Shown piece after piece: positions 8,521 through 16,799 of a stretch of 64,000 nucleotides of DNA (within the stretch, counting starts at the first letter, position 1; each line of letters begins with the position of its first letter). The notes below the pieces were generated by a model that saw only the letters and a list, made by a program, of their open reading frames with translations, did not search any database and was not told the DNA's origin. A program made the position numbers and the translations under genes. Source of the DNA: Mayfieldus sp963740555. GTDB taxonomy: Bacteria > Actinomycetota > Thermoleophilia > Solirubrobacterales > 70-9. Location of the stretch: assembly GCA_963740555.1 (NCBI GenBank), contig CAVUES010000010.1:1-64000 (forward strand), written 5' to 3'.

Positions 8521-10362
8521 CTACGCGGAGTCGTCGCCGTCGAGGATCGTCACCACTCCAGTCGAGCCGTCGACGCGCAGCATCTGCCCGCTGCTGATCC
8601 GGGACGTCGCGGTCCCCGTCCCCACCACCGCCGGCAGCCCGTACTCGCGGGAGACGATTGCGGCGTGCGACATCACTCCGCCGATGTCGGTGACGGCGGC
8701 CGTGATCTTGGAGAAGATCGGCGCCCAGGCCGGCGAGGTGATGCTGCAGACGAGGATCTCCCCGTCGCGCACGTCGCCGATCTGGTCGACGGTCTTCACG
8801 ACCCTGGCCGGGCCCTCGATCTCTCCCGGCGACGCGGCGGCGCCCATGAGCGTCGCGCCGCCGTCGCGCTGCTGGGCCCATTCCTGGACCCGTCGCGTGG
8901 TGACGCCCCAGAGCATGATCGTCATCGGGTCGGTGATCTCCTCGGGTGTGACGCCGAGCGCCGGCGGCGGGGTCCATTCGCCGAGCCTTTCCAGCAACTC
9001 CTTGCGCCGGGCCGCGATCGGCGGCCAGTGCTTCGGCCCCAGGGGCTCGCCGCCGGTCGCCCAGGTGAGCACCAGCTCGTCGAGCGCCGAGGCGACCTCG
9101 TGGCGGCCGAGCTGGAAGACGTCCTCGGCGTCCTCGAGGAAGCGGTGCTCGGCGAGCAGGGCACCGAACTCGCGCAGCTTGTTCCACCAGCGGGTCAAAA
9201 ACCAGTAGTCGCAGTAGAACTTGTGCTCCTCGACGTAGGGAAAGACGGTGCGGGAAAGTCCCAGCAGCTCCTCGAAGCCGGCTCGCGCCTCCTCGTCGAG
9301 CAGGGCTCCGTACTCCTTTGCCAGGCGGTCGCGCTCCCGGCGGATCTCCTCGGTTGGCCGCTCGATCTGCTCGCCCGATTGCAGGGCGCTGACGTGGCCG
9401 ATCAGCGAGGCGTAGGGGATGCTCGGGTCGTCGAACCAGCTGCCGTAGTAGTGGTAGAGGCCGTCGCCGGTGGCCATGTTGAACCACGGGTCCTTCATCT
9501 TCTCCAGCTCCTCGAGCCACTTCCTGCCGTCCTCGGTCTGCGCGAGCTCGGCGTCGATCTCGTCCGGTGAGCGGCCCTCCGCGAACGCCGAGGCCACCTC
9601 GCTGTCGATCGCCAGCTGGGCCAGCCGCCGCAGCTCGGCGTCGGGGCGGAACAGGGCGACGTCGATTCCGGCCACCATCTGCGCGACGTGCTGGTCGGGG
9701 ATGTCGGGGAGGGCGTTCTTGCAGAAGTCGGCGAAGGTGGCGTAGGCGCCATAGCCGAGCAGCAGGAACTCGAAGTGGTGCTGCCACATCAGGTCGGCGC
9801 AGCGAAGCGCCCGCTGGTAGGCGTCGAGGACCTCGTAGAAAGCGGTGTTGCGCCGCTCGTCGAGCATCACCTCCTCGGGCTCGTACTCCGGCAGCTCCGG
9901 CACCGGCAGGTTGGTGATCTCGTCGATCAGCGCCTCCATCTTGGCCCGCCACTTCCCGTAGAGCTCGTCCCAGTTTTCGAAGTAGTAGCCGGCGCGCTTC
10001 TGGAAGAACTCGGCCCGCTCGGCGATCTTGTCGGGGTCGGTGACCGGGTTGCCGGAGATGTAGACGTAGCCGTTGACGATCCGGTAGTCGATGCCCATCG
10101 CCGGCGGCACCGCGAAGACCCTGTTCTGCCAGGAGCCCACCGCCTGGTAGGGGCTGTCGATCGCGTGCACGTCGAAGGCGGGCATCGGGAGCGGGAAATG
10201 CATCGAGTTCCAGAACCAGAAGCGGTTCTCGTCGAGGTCGCGGCGCCGCTCGTCGAAGAGCGCGTAGTAGGGGTACATCTCCTCCCAGCCCTCGCAGCCG
10301 GGCGGAGTCTCGATCGAGTAGGGACTCGGAAACGCGCCCACCTCGGCCGTCGACGTCGCCAT
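8521..10362 (-). CDS. PEP-utilizing swivel/His subunit of a split phosphotransferase
   Basis: 613 residues from ATG 10362, preceded by GGAAGGAGAGA. The final 80 residues are the PEP-utilizing mobile domain, with the phospho-carrier His (H566) in IGGVMSHAAIVSREYGLPA. The N-terminal 480 residues are an acidic, aromatic-rich domain that I do not recognise from PEP synthase itself. It contains many Trp/Tyr (for example RFWFWNSMHFPLPMP and FYCDYWFLTRWW) and may hold the phenolic substrate. The organisation resembles the larger subunit of phenylphosphate-synthase-type and hydroxyphenylethanone kinases, where a separate ATP-grasp protein feeds the His. It is first in the operon, with a perfect palindromic operator 55 bases upstream. 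Confidence 0.8.
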   Translation of the reverse strand: MATSTAEVGAFPSPYSIETPPGCEGWEEMYPYYALFDERRRDLDENRFWFWNSMHFPLPMPAFDVHAIDSPYQAVGSWQNRVFAVPPAMGIDYRIVNGYVYISGNPVTDPDKIAERAEFFQKRAGYYFENWDELYGKWRAKMEALIDEITNLPVPELPEYEPEEVMLDERRNTAFYEVLDAYQRALRCADLMWQHHFEFLLLGYGAYATFADFCKNALPDIPDQHVAQMVAGIDVALFRPDAELRRLAQLAIDSEVASAFAEGRSPDEIDAELAQTEDGRKWLEELEKMKDPWFNMATGDGLYHYYGSWFDDPSIPYASLIGHVSALQSGEQIERPTEEIRRERDRLAKEYGALLDEEARAGFEELLGLSRTVFPYVEEHKFYCDYWFLTRWWNKLREFGALLAEHRFLEDAEDVFQLGRHEVASALDELVLTWATGGEPLGPKHWPPIAARRKELLERLGEWTPPPALGVTPEEITDPMTIMLWGVTTRRVQEWAQQRDGGATLMGAAASPGEIEGPARVVKTVDQIGDVRDGEILVCSITSPAWAPIFSKITAAVTDIGGVMSHAAIVSREYGLPAVVGTGTATSRISSGQMLRVDGSTGVVTILDGDDSA

Positions 10363-10416
10363 CTGATCTCTCCTTCCGGTGCTCGGCGCTGCGCTAGGAC
10401 CCGGTCCTGGGTCATG

Positions 10417-10430
10417 CGTTGTATACAACG
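10417..10430. promoter_or_regulatory. Perfect palindromic operator, site 1
   Basis: CGTTGTATACAACG is a perfect 14-base palindrome in the 105-base divergent gap between the phosphotransferase operon (start 10362) and the quinone-reductase-like gene (start 10468). The same core is found at 11407 and 19649. Short TTGTATACAA-type palindromes are typical of GntR/FCD-family repressors. The regulator is not encoded nearby, so its family is inference. Confidence 0.7.
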
Positions 10431-10467
10431 AAGCGATGAAATCTTATCCCCGAGGAGTTGATCGCCC

Positions 10468-11385
10468 ATGCGCGTCGCCGAGGTGACCGAGTTCGGCGGC
10501 CCCGAGGTGCTGCGGATCGGCGAGCGGCCCGACCCACAGCCGTCGGCGGGCGAGGTCTTGGTGCGGATCGCCGCCGCAACCGTGAACCCGACCGACCTCG
10601 CGGCCCGCTCGGGGCAGGCGCAGCGCCGGCTACCCGATCTCGAGCCGCCCTTCGTGCCCGGGTGGGACCTGGCCGGAGAGGTGGTCGCCGCCGGTACCGA
10701 CTCCAGCTACTCGCCGGGTGACCGCGTCGTGGGCATGATCCCCTGGGTCCGGATCGGCGGCCGGGTCGGCGCCTATGCCGAGGCCGCCGCGGTCGAGCCG
10801 GGCTGGCTGGCGCCGGCTCCGGAGGGAGTCGAGAACACGGCGGCCGCGACCCTGCCGCTGAACGCGCTCACGGCGCGCCAGGGCCTCGATCTGATCGCCG
10901 CGCCGGCCGATTCGACCCTGCTGGTGACCGGAGCCAGCGGCGCCGTCGGGGGATACGCGACCCAGCTGGCCGCCGGCGACGGGCTGCGTGTCCTCGCCGT
11001 CGCCTCCGACGGTGACGAGGAGTGGGTGGGCGGACTGGGCGCGGCGCAAGTGCTGCCGCGCTCGACCGATCTCGCCGGCCTCGATCCGGTCGACGCGGTG
11101 TTCGACGCCGTTCCGCTCGGCCCGCCCGCCACCGCACCGCTGCGGGACGGCGGAGCCGTTCTGTTCACGCGCTCGGTGGAGGAATTCGAGCGCTCCGACC
11201 GGCTGCGCGTGGAGACGCTTCTCGCTCACTCCGACCCCGCAGCGCTGCGGGCGCTGGCCGCCGATCTCGGCGCCGGGAGGCTTCGAACCCGGGTTGCCCG
11301 GACGCTCGACCTGGCGCAGGCCGCCGAGGCGCATCGCCTCGTCGAGGCGGGCGGACTGCGGGGCAAGATCGTGCTGACGACCTGA
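10468..11385 (+). CDS. Zinc-independent MDR/quinone oxidoreductase-like protein
   Basis: 305 residues of the medium-chain dehydrogenase/reductase superfamily, quinone-reductase branch. The N-terminal GroES-like domain starts MRVAEVTEFGGPEVLRIGE and includes GEVLVRIAAATVNPTDLAAR. The Rossmann part has LLVTGASGAVGGYATQLAA (NADPH site) near 152-170. The structural zinc cysteines of alcohol dehydrogenases are absent. The C-terminal HRLVEAGGLRGKIVL is usual for the family. ATG 10468 follows GAGGAG. It is divergent from the phosphotransferase operon across the palindrome at 10417 and co-directional with the aldehyde dehydrogenase. Reduction of an unsaturated or quinonoid aromatic intermediate is plausible but unproven. 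Confidence 0.85.
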   Translation: MRVAEVTEFGGPEVLRIGERPDPQPSAGEVLVRIAAATVNPTDLAARSGQAQRRLPDLEPPFVPGWDLAGEVVAAGTDSSYSPGDRVVGMIPWVRIGGRVGAYAEAAAVEPGWLAPAPEGVENTAAATLPLNALTARQGLDLIAAPADSTLLVTGASGAVGGYATQLAAGDGLRVLAVASDGDEEWVGGLGAAQVLPRSTDLAGLDPVDAVFDAVPLGPPATAPLRDGGAVLFTRSVEEFERSDRLRVETLLAHSDPAALRALAADLGAGRLRTRVARTLDLAQAAEAHRLVEAGGLRGKIVLTT

Positions 11386-11404
11386 CCCGGCGAGGCGCGG
11401 CGCT

Positions 11405-11416
11405 GTTGTATACAGA
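11405..11416. promoter_or_regulatory. Palindromic operator, site 2 (imperfect)
   Basis: TTGTATACA (11406-11414; palindromic core TGTATACA 11407-11414) lies 57 bases before the aldehyde dehydrogenase start. The left flank matches the other sites (TTG), while the right flank diverges (CAGAAG). It is the weakest of three copies of the same motif in the aromatic region. Confidence 0.55.
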
Positions 11417-11470
11417 AGGACGCGTAGCGGTAGGCTGAGCCAAGGCATTTTCGAGGGAACGGAGAGCAAG

Positions 11471-12937
11471 ATGGCGACGGCACAACTCGAGCAGCAGCAG
11501 CTTCTGATCGGCGGCAACTGGGTGGGCGCGGGCTCGGAGAGCGTCTTCGAGCAGCAGGACCCATACACCGATGAGTCGGTGGGAGTTGTCGCCGCCGCCT
11601 CGCGCGAGGACGCAAAGGCGGCGGCCGACGCCGCCGCTGAGGCGTTCGGCGAGTGGTCGGCGACGCCGCCGGGACAGCGGCGAGACCTGCTGACAGCCGC
11701 GGCGGAGCTGATGGGCGAGCGGGGAGCGGAGATCGCCGCGACGGCGACGCAGGAAACCGGATCGACGTTCGGCTTCGGGATGTTCAACGTCGGGCTCGCG
11801 ACCGAGATGCTGCGGCAGGCCGCGGCGCAGGCTTACTGGGTGACGGGCGAGGTGATCCCCTCAGACGTGCCGGGCCTGACGGCGATGGGCATTCGCCAGC
11901 CCGCTGGCGTCGTGGTCGGGATCGCGCCCTGGAACGCGCCCGTGATCCTGGGCACGCGGGCGGTCGCGACGCCGCTGGCCTACGGCAACACGGTCGTCCT
12001 GAAGGCATCCGAGAACAGCCCCCGAACGCACGCGGCGATCGCCCGCGCCCTCGACGACGCCGGCCTGCCGCCCGGTGTGATCAACCTGATTACCCACAAG
12101 GCCGAGGATGCGCCCGACGTGGTCGACGAGCTGATCGCGCACCCTGCTGTTCGCAGGATCAACTTCACAGGCTCGAGCCGGGTCGGCCGCCTGGTGGCCG
12201 AGAACGCGGGCCGCCACCTGAAGCGCGTCCTGCTGGAGCTGGGCGGCAAGGCGCCGCTGATCGTGCTCGCCGACGCCGACCTCGACGAGGCGGTGGAGGC
12301 GGCGAAGTTCGGCGCCTTCATGCATACGGGGCAGATCTGCATGGCGACGGAGCGGCTCGTGGTCGACAGGTCCGTCGCCGAGCCGTTCACCGAGAAGCTC
12401 GCGGAACGCGCCGCGGCGCTGAAGGTGGGAGACCCCCACGACCCCGAGACCCAGATCGGACCGCTGGTGAACGACGCGGCCACCCAGCGCGTCGCGGAAT
12501 TGGTCGAGGATGCGACCTCGCAGGGCGCCAAGGCGGTTACCGGAGGCAAGCCGGATGGGAAGCTGTTCCCGCCCACGGTCCTGACCGGCGTCACACCGCA
12601 GATGCGGATCTACTACGAGGAGTCGTTCGGCCCGGTGGTCGGCGTGATCCCCGTCGACGGTCCCGAGGAGGCGGTCAAGGTCGCCAACGACACCGAGTAC
12701 GGCCTCGCCGCGTCGGTGTTCGGCAAGCACGTGCCGACGGCGTTCGACCTCGCCCGCCAGATCGAGAGCGGGATCTGCCACGTCAACGGAGCGACGGTGC
12801 ACGACGAGGCGCAGATGCCGTTCGGGGGCGTGAAGGCAAGCGGCTGGGGCCGCTTCGGCGGCAAGGCGGCGCTGGAGGAGTTCACCGAGCTGCGCTGGAT
12901 CACGATTCAGGAGGGCTCGCGCCACTACCCGATTTGA
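11471..12937 (+). CDS. Aldehyde dehydrogenase (vanillin/benzaldehyde type)
   Basis: 488 residues, the normal length for the NAD(P)-dependent aldehyde dehydrogenase superfamily. The catalytic Glu is E256 in LELGGKAPLIV, and the catalytic Cys is C290 in TGQICMATERLVV. Also seen are IAPWNAPVILG (coenzyme region) and the C-terminal MPFGGVKASGWGRFGG. The overall pattern resembles the vanillin, benzaldehyde and salicylaldehyde dehydrogenases, which convert aromatic aldehydes to acids. GGAGAG precedes ATG 11471. It has its own copy of the palindromic operator, and 4-hydroxybenzaldehyde oxidation would feed directly into the adjacent pobA/pca operon. The precise aldehyde is inferred. Confidence 0.88.
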   Translation: MATAQLEQQQLLIGGNWVGAGSESVFEQQDPYTDESVGVVAAASREDAKAAADAAAEAFGEWSATPPGQRRDLLTAAAELMGERGAEIAATATQETGSTFGFGMFNVGLATEMLRQAAAQAYWVTGEVIPSDVPGLTAMGIRQPAGVVVGIAPWNAPVILGTRAVATPLAYGNTVVLKASENSPRTHAAIARALDDAGLPPGVINLITHKAEDAPDVVDELIAHPAVRRINFTGSSRVGRLVAENAGRHLKRVLLELGGKAPLIVLADADLDEAVEAAKFGAFMHTGQICMATERLVVDRSVAEPFTEKLAERAAALKVGDPHDPETQIGPLVNDAATQRVAELVEDATSQGAKAVTGGKPDGKLFPPTVLTGVTPQMRIYYEESFGPVVGVIPVDGPEEAVKVANDTEYGLAASVFGKHVPTAFDLARQIESGICHVNGATVHDEAQMPFGGVKASGWGRFGGKAALEEFTELRWITIQEGSRHYPI

Positions 12938-12950
12938 GCGGTGCTGATGG

Positions 12951-13002
12951 GCCGCGACACAAAGTGTCGCGGCAGTGGCATGTCAGGCGGCCGTAGGCCG
13001 CC
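12951..13002. repeat. Two-hairpin REP-like element, family 1
   Basis: Between the convergent aldehyde dehydrogenase and pcaC genes stand two hairpins. The first is GCCGCGACAC-aaa-GTGTCGCGGC (12951-12973), the second GGCGGCC-gta-GGCCGCC (12986-13002), separated by a TGGCATGTCA spacer. On the minus strand this reads as the same units and spacer that occur in the array at 30337-30482, including an identical CGGCGGCCTACGGCCGCCTG stretch. It may also serve as a bidirectional terminator. Confidence 0.7.
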
Positions 13003-13007
13003 GCAAG

Positions 13008-13379
13008 TTATTCATCGTCTTCCAGGACGCTTTGCGCAACGGCGAAAGCCGCGTTGGCCGCGGGCACGCCGCAGTAGATCGCACTCTGCAGCAGGACCTC
13101 CTTGATCTCCGCCACGCTGAGCCCGTTTCGCTTCGCGGCGCGGATGTGCATCGCGAGCTCGTCGAGCCGGTTCAGCGCCACGAGCGCCGTCAGGGTGATC
13201 GCGCTGCGGGTGCGCCGATCGAGGCCGGGCCGGGCCCAGATCTCTCCCCAGGCGTAGCGGGTGATCAGGTCCTGGAACTCGGCGGTGAACTCGCTGGTGC
13301 GCTCGATCGCCGCGTCGACGTGCTCGTCTCCGAGCACCTCGCGGCGGATCTCCATCCCGCGGTCGTGCGAATCGCTCAT
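13008..13379 (-). CDS. pcaC: 4-carboxymuconolactone decarboxylase
   Basis: 123 residues, standard for PcaC. It contains LTALVALNRLDELAMHIRAA and EIKEVLLQSAIYCGVPAAN, the signature of true gamma-carboxymuconolactone decarboxylases, and it lacks an AhpD-type CxxC. The enzyme converts 4-carboxymuconolactone to 3-oxoadipate enol-lactone in the cytosol. Its ATG overlaps the pcaD stop in an ATGA. In many actinobacteria pcaC and pcaD are fused as pcaL, but here they are separate and in reversed order. It is the last gene of the pob-pca operon and is followed by a two-hairpin element. Confidence 0.93.
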   Translation of the reverse strand: MSDSHDRGMEIRREVLGDEHVDAAIERTSEFTAEFQDLITRYAWGEIWARPGLDRRTRSAITLTALVALNRLDELAMHIRAAKRNGLSVAEIKEVLLQSAIYCGVPAANAAFAVAQSVLEDDE

Positions 13380-14152
13380 GCGGCCGCCTCCGTGACCAGA
13401 TGGGCGACCAGCGCCCGGGTGACCTCGTCGCGCCGCTCGACATTGGCCAGATGGCGGGCGGGAGACAGCATCAGACAGCGCCCGTTCTCGACCTGTTCGG
13501 CGATCAGCCGCCCGTGATCGGGCGGCGTCGAGAGGTCGTCCTCTCCGGTGATCACCAGCGTCGGTGCCCGGATGGTGGCCAGCTGCGAGCGCAGGTCGGT
13601 GTCGGCGAGCGCCTCGCAGCAGCCCGCGTATCCCTCGGGGTCGATCTCCAGCAGCCCACGCTCCAGACGCTCCACGGTCTCCGGCCGGCGGCCGCGGAAG
13701 GCGGGAGTGAACCAGCGCTCCAGCGACGCCTCCAGCACCCCATCCATGCCCTGCCCGCGCACCGTCGCCGCGCGCTCGAGCCAGTGCTCGCGTGGAGGGA
13801 TGTGGGCCGAGGTGCAGCAGAGCGCCAGGCGGTCGATGCGGTCGGGGGTGTTGATCGCTAGCCACATCGCGGTCATCCCGCCCAACGAGGCCCCACAGAA
13901 GCTGACCCGATCGAGGCCGATCCCGTCGAGCAGCGCCAAGGCGTCGGCGGCGAGCTCCTCGATCGAGTAGGGCCCGGGCGGAGAGGGTGAGCGTCCGTGG
14001 CCGCGCTGGTCGTAGCGCAGCACCCGGAAATGCTCGGCGAGCGTCGGCATCTGGTCGTCCCACATGTCGAGCGCGGTCCCCAGCGAGTTCGAAAGCACGA
14101 GCACGGGAGCGTCCTCGGGGCCGTCGAACCGGTAGTGCAGCTCGACGCTCAC
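13376..14152 (-). CDS. pcaD: 3-oxoadipate enol-lactonase
   Basis: 258-residue alpha/beta hydrolase. The nucleophile elbow is GASLGG with S89. An oxyanion-side SNSLGT near 21-26, DQRGHGRS, ITGEDD (acid) and ARHLANVERR (catalytic His) complete the PcaD pattern. The enzyme opens 3-oxoadipate enol-lactone to 3-oxoadipate. The start overlaps the pcaB stop by four bases and its stop overlaps the pcaC start by four, so translation is coupled. Confidence 0.93.
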   Translation of the reverse strand: MSVELHYRFDGPEDAPVLVLSNSLGTALDMWDDQMPTLAEHFRVLRYDQRGHGRSPSPPGPYSIEELAADALALLDGIGLDRVSFCGASLGGMTAMWLAINTPDRIDRLALCCTSAHIPPREHWLERAATVRGQGMDGVLEASLERWFTPAFRGRRPETVERLERGLLEIDPEGYAGCCEALADTDLRSQLATIRAPTLVITGEDDLSTPPDHGRLIAEQVENGRCLMLSPARHLANVERRDEVTRALVAHLVTEAAA

Positions 14153-15504
14153 GCTCCGCCCCGTGCCTCACGCCAGCTCGCAAGGGCCCGGTCGAGGAAG
14201 GCGTCGGCCGATCCCAGGTAGGAGTCGGGATTCAGCACCGCGTCGATGCGATCGGCGGACAGCTGCGCTCGGATCTCCGAATCGTCGGAGAGCTCGTCTC
14301 GAAACGGCCTTCCGGACTCCATCGCGCGCCCGGCGGCGGCACGCACCAGGCGATGCGCCTCGCCGCGACCGATCCGATCCGCGATCGCGGTCGTCACCGC
14401 CTCGGCGAGGATCAACCCGCCGCTCGCCTCGAGGTTCTCCCGCATCCTCTCGGCGCGGATCTCGAGACCCTCCAGGACCTCGCGCATCGCGGCCGCGGCG
14501 CCGCCCGTATAGGCGAGTGCGTCCGTGAGCGCCGGCCATTCCGCCTGCCAGGCGCCGGCGGCGCGCTCGTGCTCCTGGGTCATCGCGCCGAGCAGGATCG
14601 ACGCCTCGCCCCGGACCCGATGCGCACAGGCGATCGCCAGCGCCGAGCCCACCGGGTTGCGCTTCTGGGGAAGGGTCGAGGATGCGCCGCGGCCCTCTCC
14701 GCCCGACTCGGCAACCTCGCCGACCTCGGTCTGGGCGAGCAGCTGCACGTCCTGCGCGACCTTGGCCAACGCACCCGCCGCGAGTGCCAGGGCGGCTCCG
14801 AGCTCGGCGACGCCGCCGCGCGACGTGTGCCACGGCAGCACCGGCTCGTCGAGATCGAGGTCCTCGGCCAGCAGCGCGAGCACCCGCGGTCCCTCCGTCT
14901 CGAGCGACGCCAGGGTTCCGGCGGCGCCGCCGAGCTCGGCGGGCAGGGCGATCGCCGCCAGGCGCCCGCGCGCCTCGACGATCGAGGCCAGCCAGCCGGC
15001 GGCTTTGAAGCCGAACGTGGTGGGAAGCGCCTGCTGCAGCAGGGTGCGGGCGACCATCACCGTGCCCCGGTGCTCCTCGGCGAGACGGGCGCAGGCATCG
15101 GACGCTCGGTCCAGCTCCGCGAGGATCTCCTTCAGGGCCCGGCGGGCGACGAGCATCGCCGCGGTGTCCATCACGTCCTGGCTGGTGGCACCCCAATGGA
15201 CGTAGCCCGCCGCGTCTCCCGCGACCGCCTCGGTGAGCGCGCTGACCAACGGCGCGGCGGGGTTCCCCGTCTCGCGTCCCGCCCGCCCCAGCGCGGCGGC
15301 GTCGAAGTGCTCGGCCCGGCAAGCCTCGCCGATCGCAGCGGCCGCCTCGGAGGGGATGACGTCCGCTTGCGCCTCGGCGGCCGCGAGCGCTGCCTCGAAA
15401 TCGAGCATCGCCTGAATCCACGCCTGGTCTGAGGTCGCCGCGCGGACGGCCTCGGGCACGAACAGCTCCGCGAAGAGATCGCTAGTGGCCACGTTCACGG
15501 GCAT
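14149..15504 (-). CDS. pcaB: 3-carboxy-cis,cis-muconate cycloisomerase
   Basis: 451 residues of the fumarase/aspartase superfamily. The signature loop is GASSTLPQKRNPVGSALA (a GSSxMPxKxN variant). The CWGATSQD-type segment reads HWGATSQDVMDTAA, and EHERAAGAWQAEW is typical of PcaB. It cycloisomerises beta-carboxymuconate made by PcaHG to gamma-carboxymuconolactone. The gap to pcaG is 17 bases and it overlaps pcaD by four. The length agrees with other PcaB proteins. Confidence 0.93.
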   Translation of the reverse strand: MPVNVATSDLFAELFVPEAVRAATSDQAWIQAMLDFEAALAAAEAQADVIPSEAAAAIGEACRAEHFDAAALGRAGRETGNPAAPLVSALTEAVAGDAAGYVHWGATSQDVMDTAAMLVARRALKEILAELDRASDACARLAEEHRGTVMVARTLLQQALPTTFGFKAAGWLASIVEARGRLAAIALPAELGGAAGTLASLETEGPRVLALLAEDLDLDEPVLPWHTSRGGVAELGAALALAAGALAKVAQDVQLLAQTEVGEVAESGGEGRGASSTLPQKRNPVGSALAIACAHRVRGEASILLGAMTQEHERAAGAWQAEWPALTDALAYTGGAAAAMREVLEGLEIRAERMRENLEASGGLILAEAVTTAIADRIGRGEAHRLVRAAAGRAMESGRPFRDELSDDSEIRAQLSADRIDAVLNPDSYLGSADAFLDRALASWREARGGA

Positions 15505-15521
15505 GGTCGTGGACGGGGCAA

Positions 15522-16085
15522 CTAAACGTCAAAGAAGGCCGTTTCGCGTTCGCCTTGAAGGTGGATGTCGAAACGGTATCCGTCGCCCTCTCGCGTGGCC
15601 AGCAGGGTCGAGCGCAGCTCGGGGTCCTCTATGCCTGAGAGCACCGGATCCTCGCGGTTCGCCTGCTCTTCACCTTCGAAGTAGATGCGCGTCACGAGCC
15701 GCTTCAGCAGGCCGCGCGCGAAGACCGAGACCTCGATGTGGGGCGCCTGCATCGCGCCGCCGGGGCCTGGCACCGGTCCGGGCTTGACGGTCAGGAAGCG
15801 ATACTGCCCGGACCCGTCGGTCCCGCAGCGGCCGAAGCCGGTGAAACCTTCCTCCAGGGGCAGCTCCTCCCGCCGGTCGTCGGGGTGTGCATAGCGGCCG
15901 GCCGTGTTGGCCTGCCAGATCTCGACCAGAGCATCGACCACAGGCTCGCCCTCTCCATCGCTGATCACGCCCTCGATGCGAATCGCGCCGGGTGCGTCCG
16001 CCACCACCAGCTCGTCCTGACCGTCGGTTGGCAATCCGATGTGAAAGAAGGGCCCCACCGTCTGCGAGGGAGTCGGCCGGGTCAT
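15522..16085 (-). CDS. pcaG: Protocatechuate 3,4-dioxygenase alpha subunit
   Basis: 187 residues starting MTRPTPSQTVGPFFHIGLP, the conserved PcaG N-terminus. The intradiol dioxygenase fold follows, with VDALVEIWQANTAGRYAHPD and an APHIEVSVFARGLLKRLVTR segment. PcaG lacks the full set of iron ligands and pairs with PcaH to form the active heteromer that opens protocatechuate between the hydroxyls. The ATG overlaps the pcaH stop by four bases. Confidence 0.94.
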   Translation of the reverse strand: MTRPTPSQTVGPFFHIGLPTDGQDELVVADAPGAIRIEGVISDGEGEPVVDALVEIWQANTAGRYAHPDDRREELPLEEGFTGFGRCGTDGSGQYRFLTVKPGPVPGPGGAMQAPHIEVSVFARGLLKRLVTRIYFEGEEQANREDPVLSGIEDPELRSTLLATREGDGYRFDIHLQGERETAFFDV

Positions 16086-16798
16086 CGGTGGTCCTCCATC
16101 GGGGTCGCATCGCGTCCGCGCAGCACGATGTCGAATTCGTACCCCAGCGCCCACTCCGGGACCGTCTCGGAAAGGTCGAAGTTGGAGATCATCCGTTCTC
16201 TGGCCTTCTCGTCGCGCACCGAGTGGAAGATCGGGTCCTGGTAGAAGAGCGGATCGCCGGGGAAGTACATCTGGGTCACCAGACGGGTGGTGAAGGCGGG
16301 GCCGAACAGCGAGATGTGGATGTGACGGGCGCGCCATGCGTTCTCGTGGTTGCGCCAGGGGTAGGCACCGGGCTTGACGGTGACGAAGCGGTAGCGACCC
16401 TCGTCGTCGGTCAGGCACCGGCCGGCGCCATAGAAGTTCGGGTCCAGGGGTGCCGGGTGACGGTCCACGGCGTGGTTGTAGCGGCCGGCCGAGTTGGCCT
16501 GCCAGATCTCGATCAGCGTGTTGCGGACCGGGCGCCCGTCGCCGTCGATCACCCGACCGTGCAGGATCATCCTCTCTCCGAGCGGCTCTCCCTCTCGCTG
16601 GCGCGTCAGGTCGTGGTCCAGCTCGCCGATGCGCTCGTGCCCGTAGGCCGGGCCGGTGATCTCCGACAGCGTCTGCGGAATCACGATCAGCGGTCGCTTC
16701 GGCGCCCGGGTCCGTGTGGCCTTGTAGTCGGGCCAGAGGTAGGGGGGGTCGTCGTTCTCGCGCCGGTATCCGGTCAATTCGCCGAGCTTGCTTTCCAT
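16082..16798 (-). CDS. pcaH: Protocatechuate 3,4-dioxygenase beta subunit
   Basis: 238 residues. The four non-haem Fe(III) ligands expected of PcaH are all visible: Y107 (AGRYNH), Y146 (GAYPWRN), H159 and H161 (RARHIHIS). The N-terminal YLWPDYKATRTRAPKRPLI segment is characteristic. Together with PcaG it converts protocatechuate to beta-carboxy-cis,cis-muconate. It starts one base after the pcaJ stop and overlaps pcaG. Confidence 0.95.
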   Translation of the reverse strand: MESKLGELTGYRRENDDPPYLWPDYKATRTRAPKRPLIVIPQTLSEITGPAYGHERIGELDHDLTRQREGEPLGERMILHGRVIDGDGRPVRNTLIEIWQANSAGRYNHAVDRHPAPLDPNFYGAGRCLTDDEGRYRFVTVKPGAYPWRNHENAWRARHIHISLFGPAFTTRLVTQMYFPGDPLFYQDPIFHSVRDEKARERMISNFDLSETVPEWALGYEFDIVLRGRDATPMEDHR

Positions 16799-16799
16799 G

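Noticed and set aside
7370..9952. An 860-codon frame covering the ATP-grasp gene and much of the swivel gene
   Set aside because: The upper part is the swivel gene read in the wrong frame, with Arg/Ala/Gly-rich nonsense. The real domain starts at ATG 8446.
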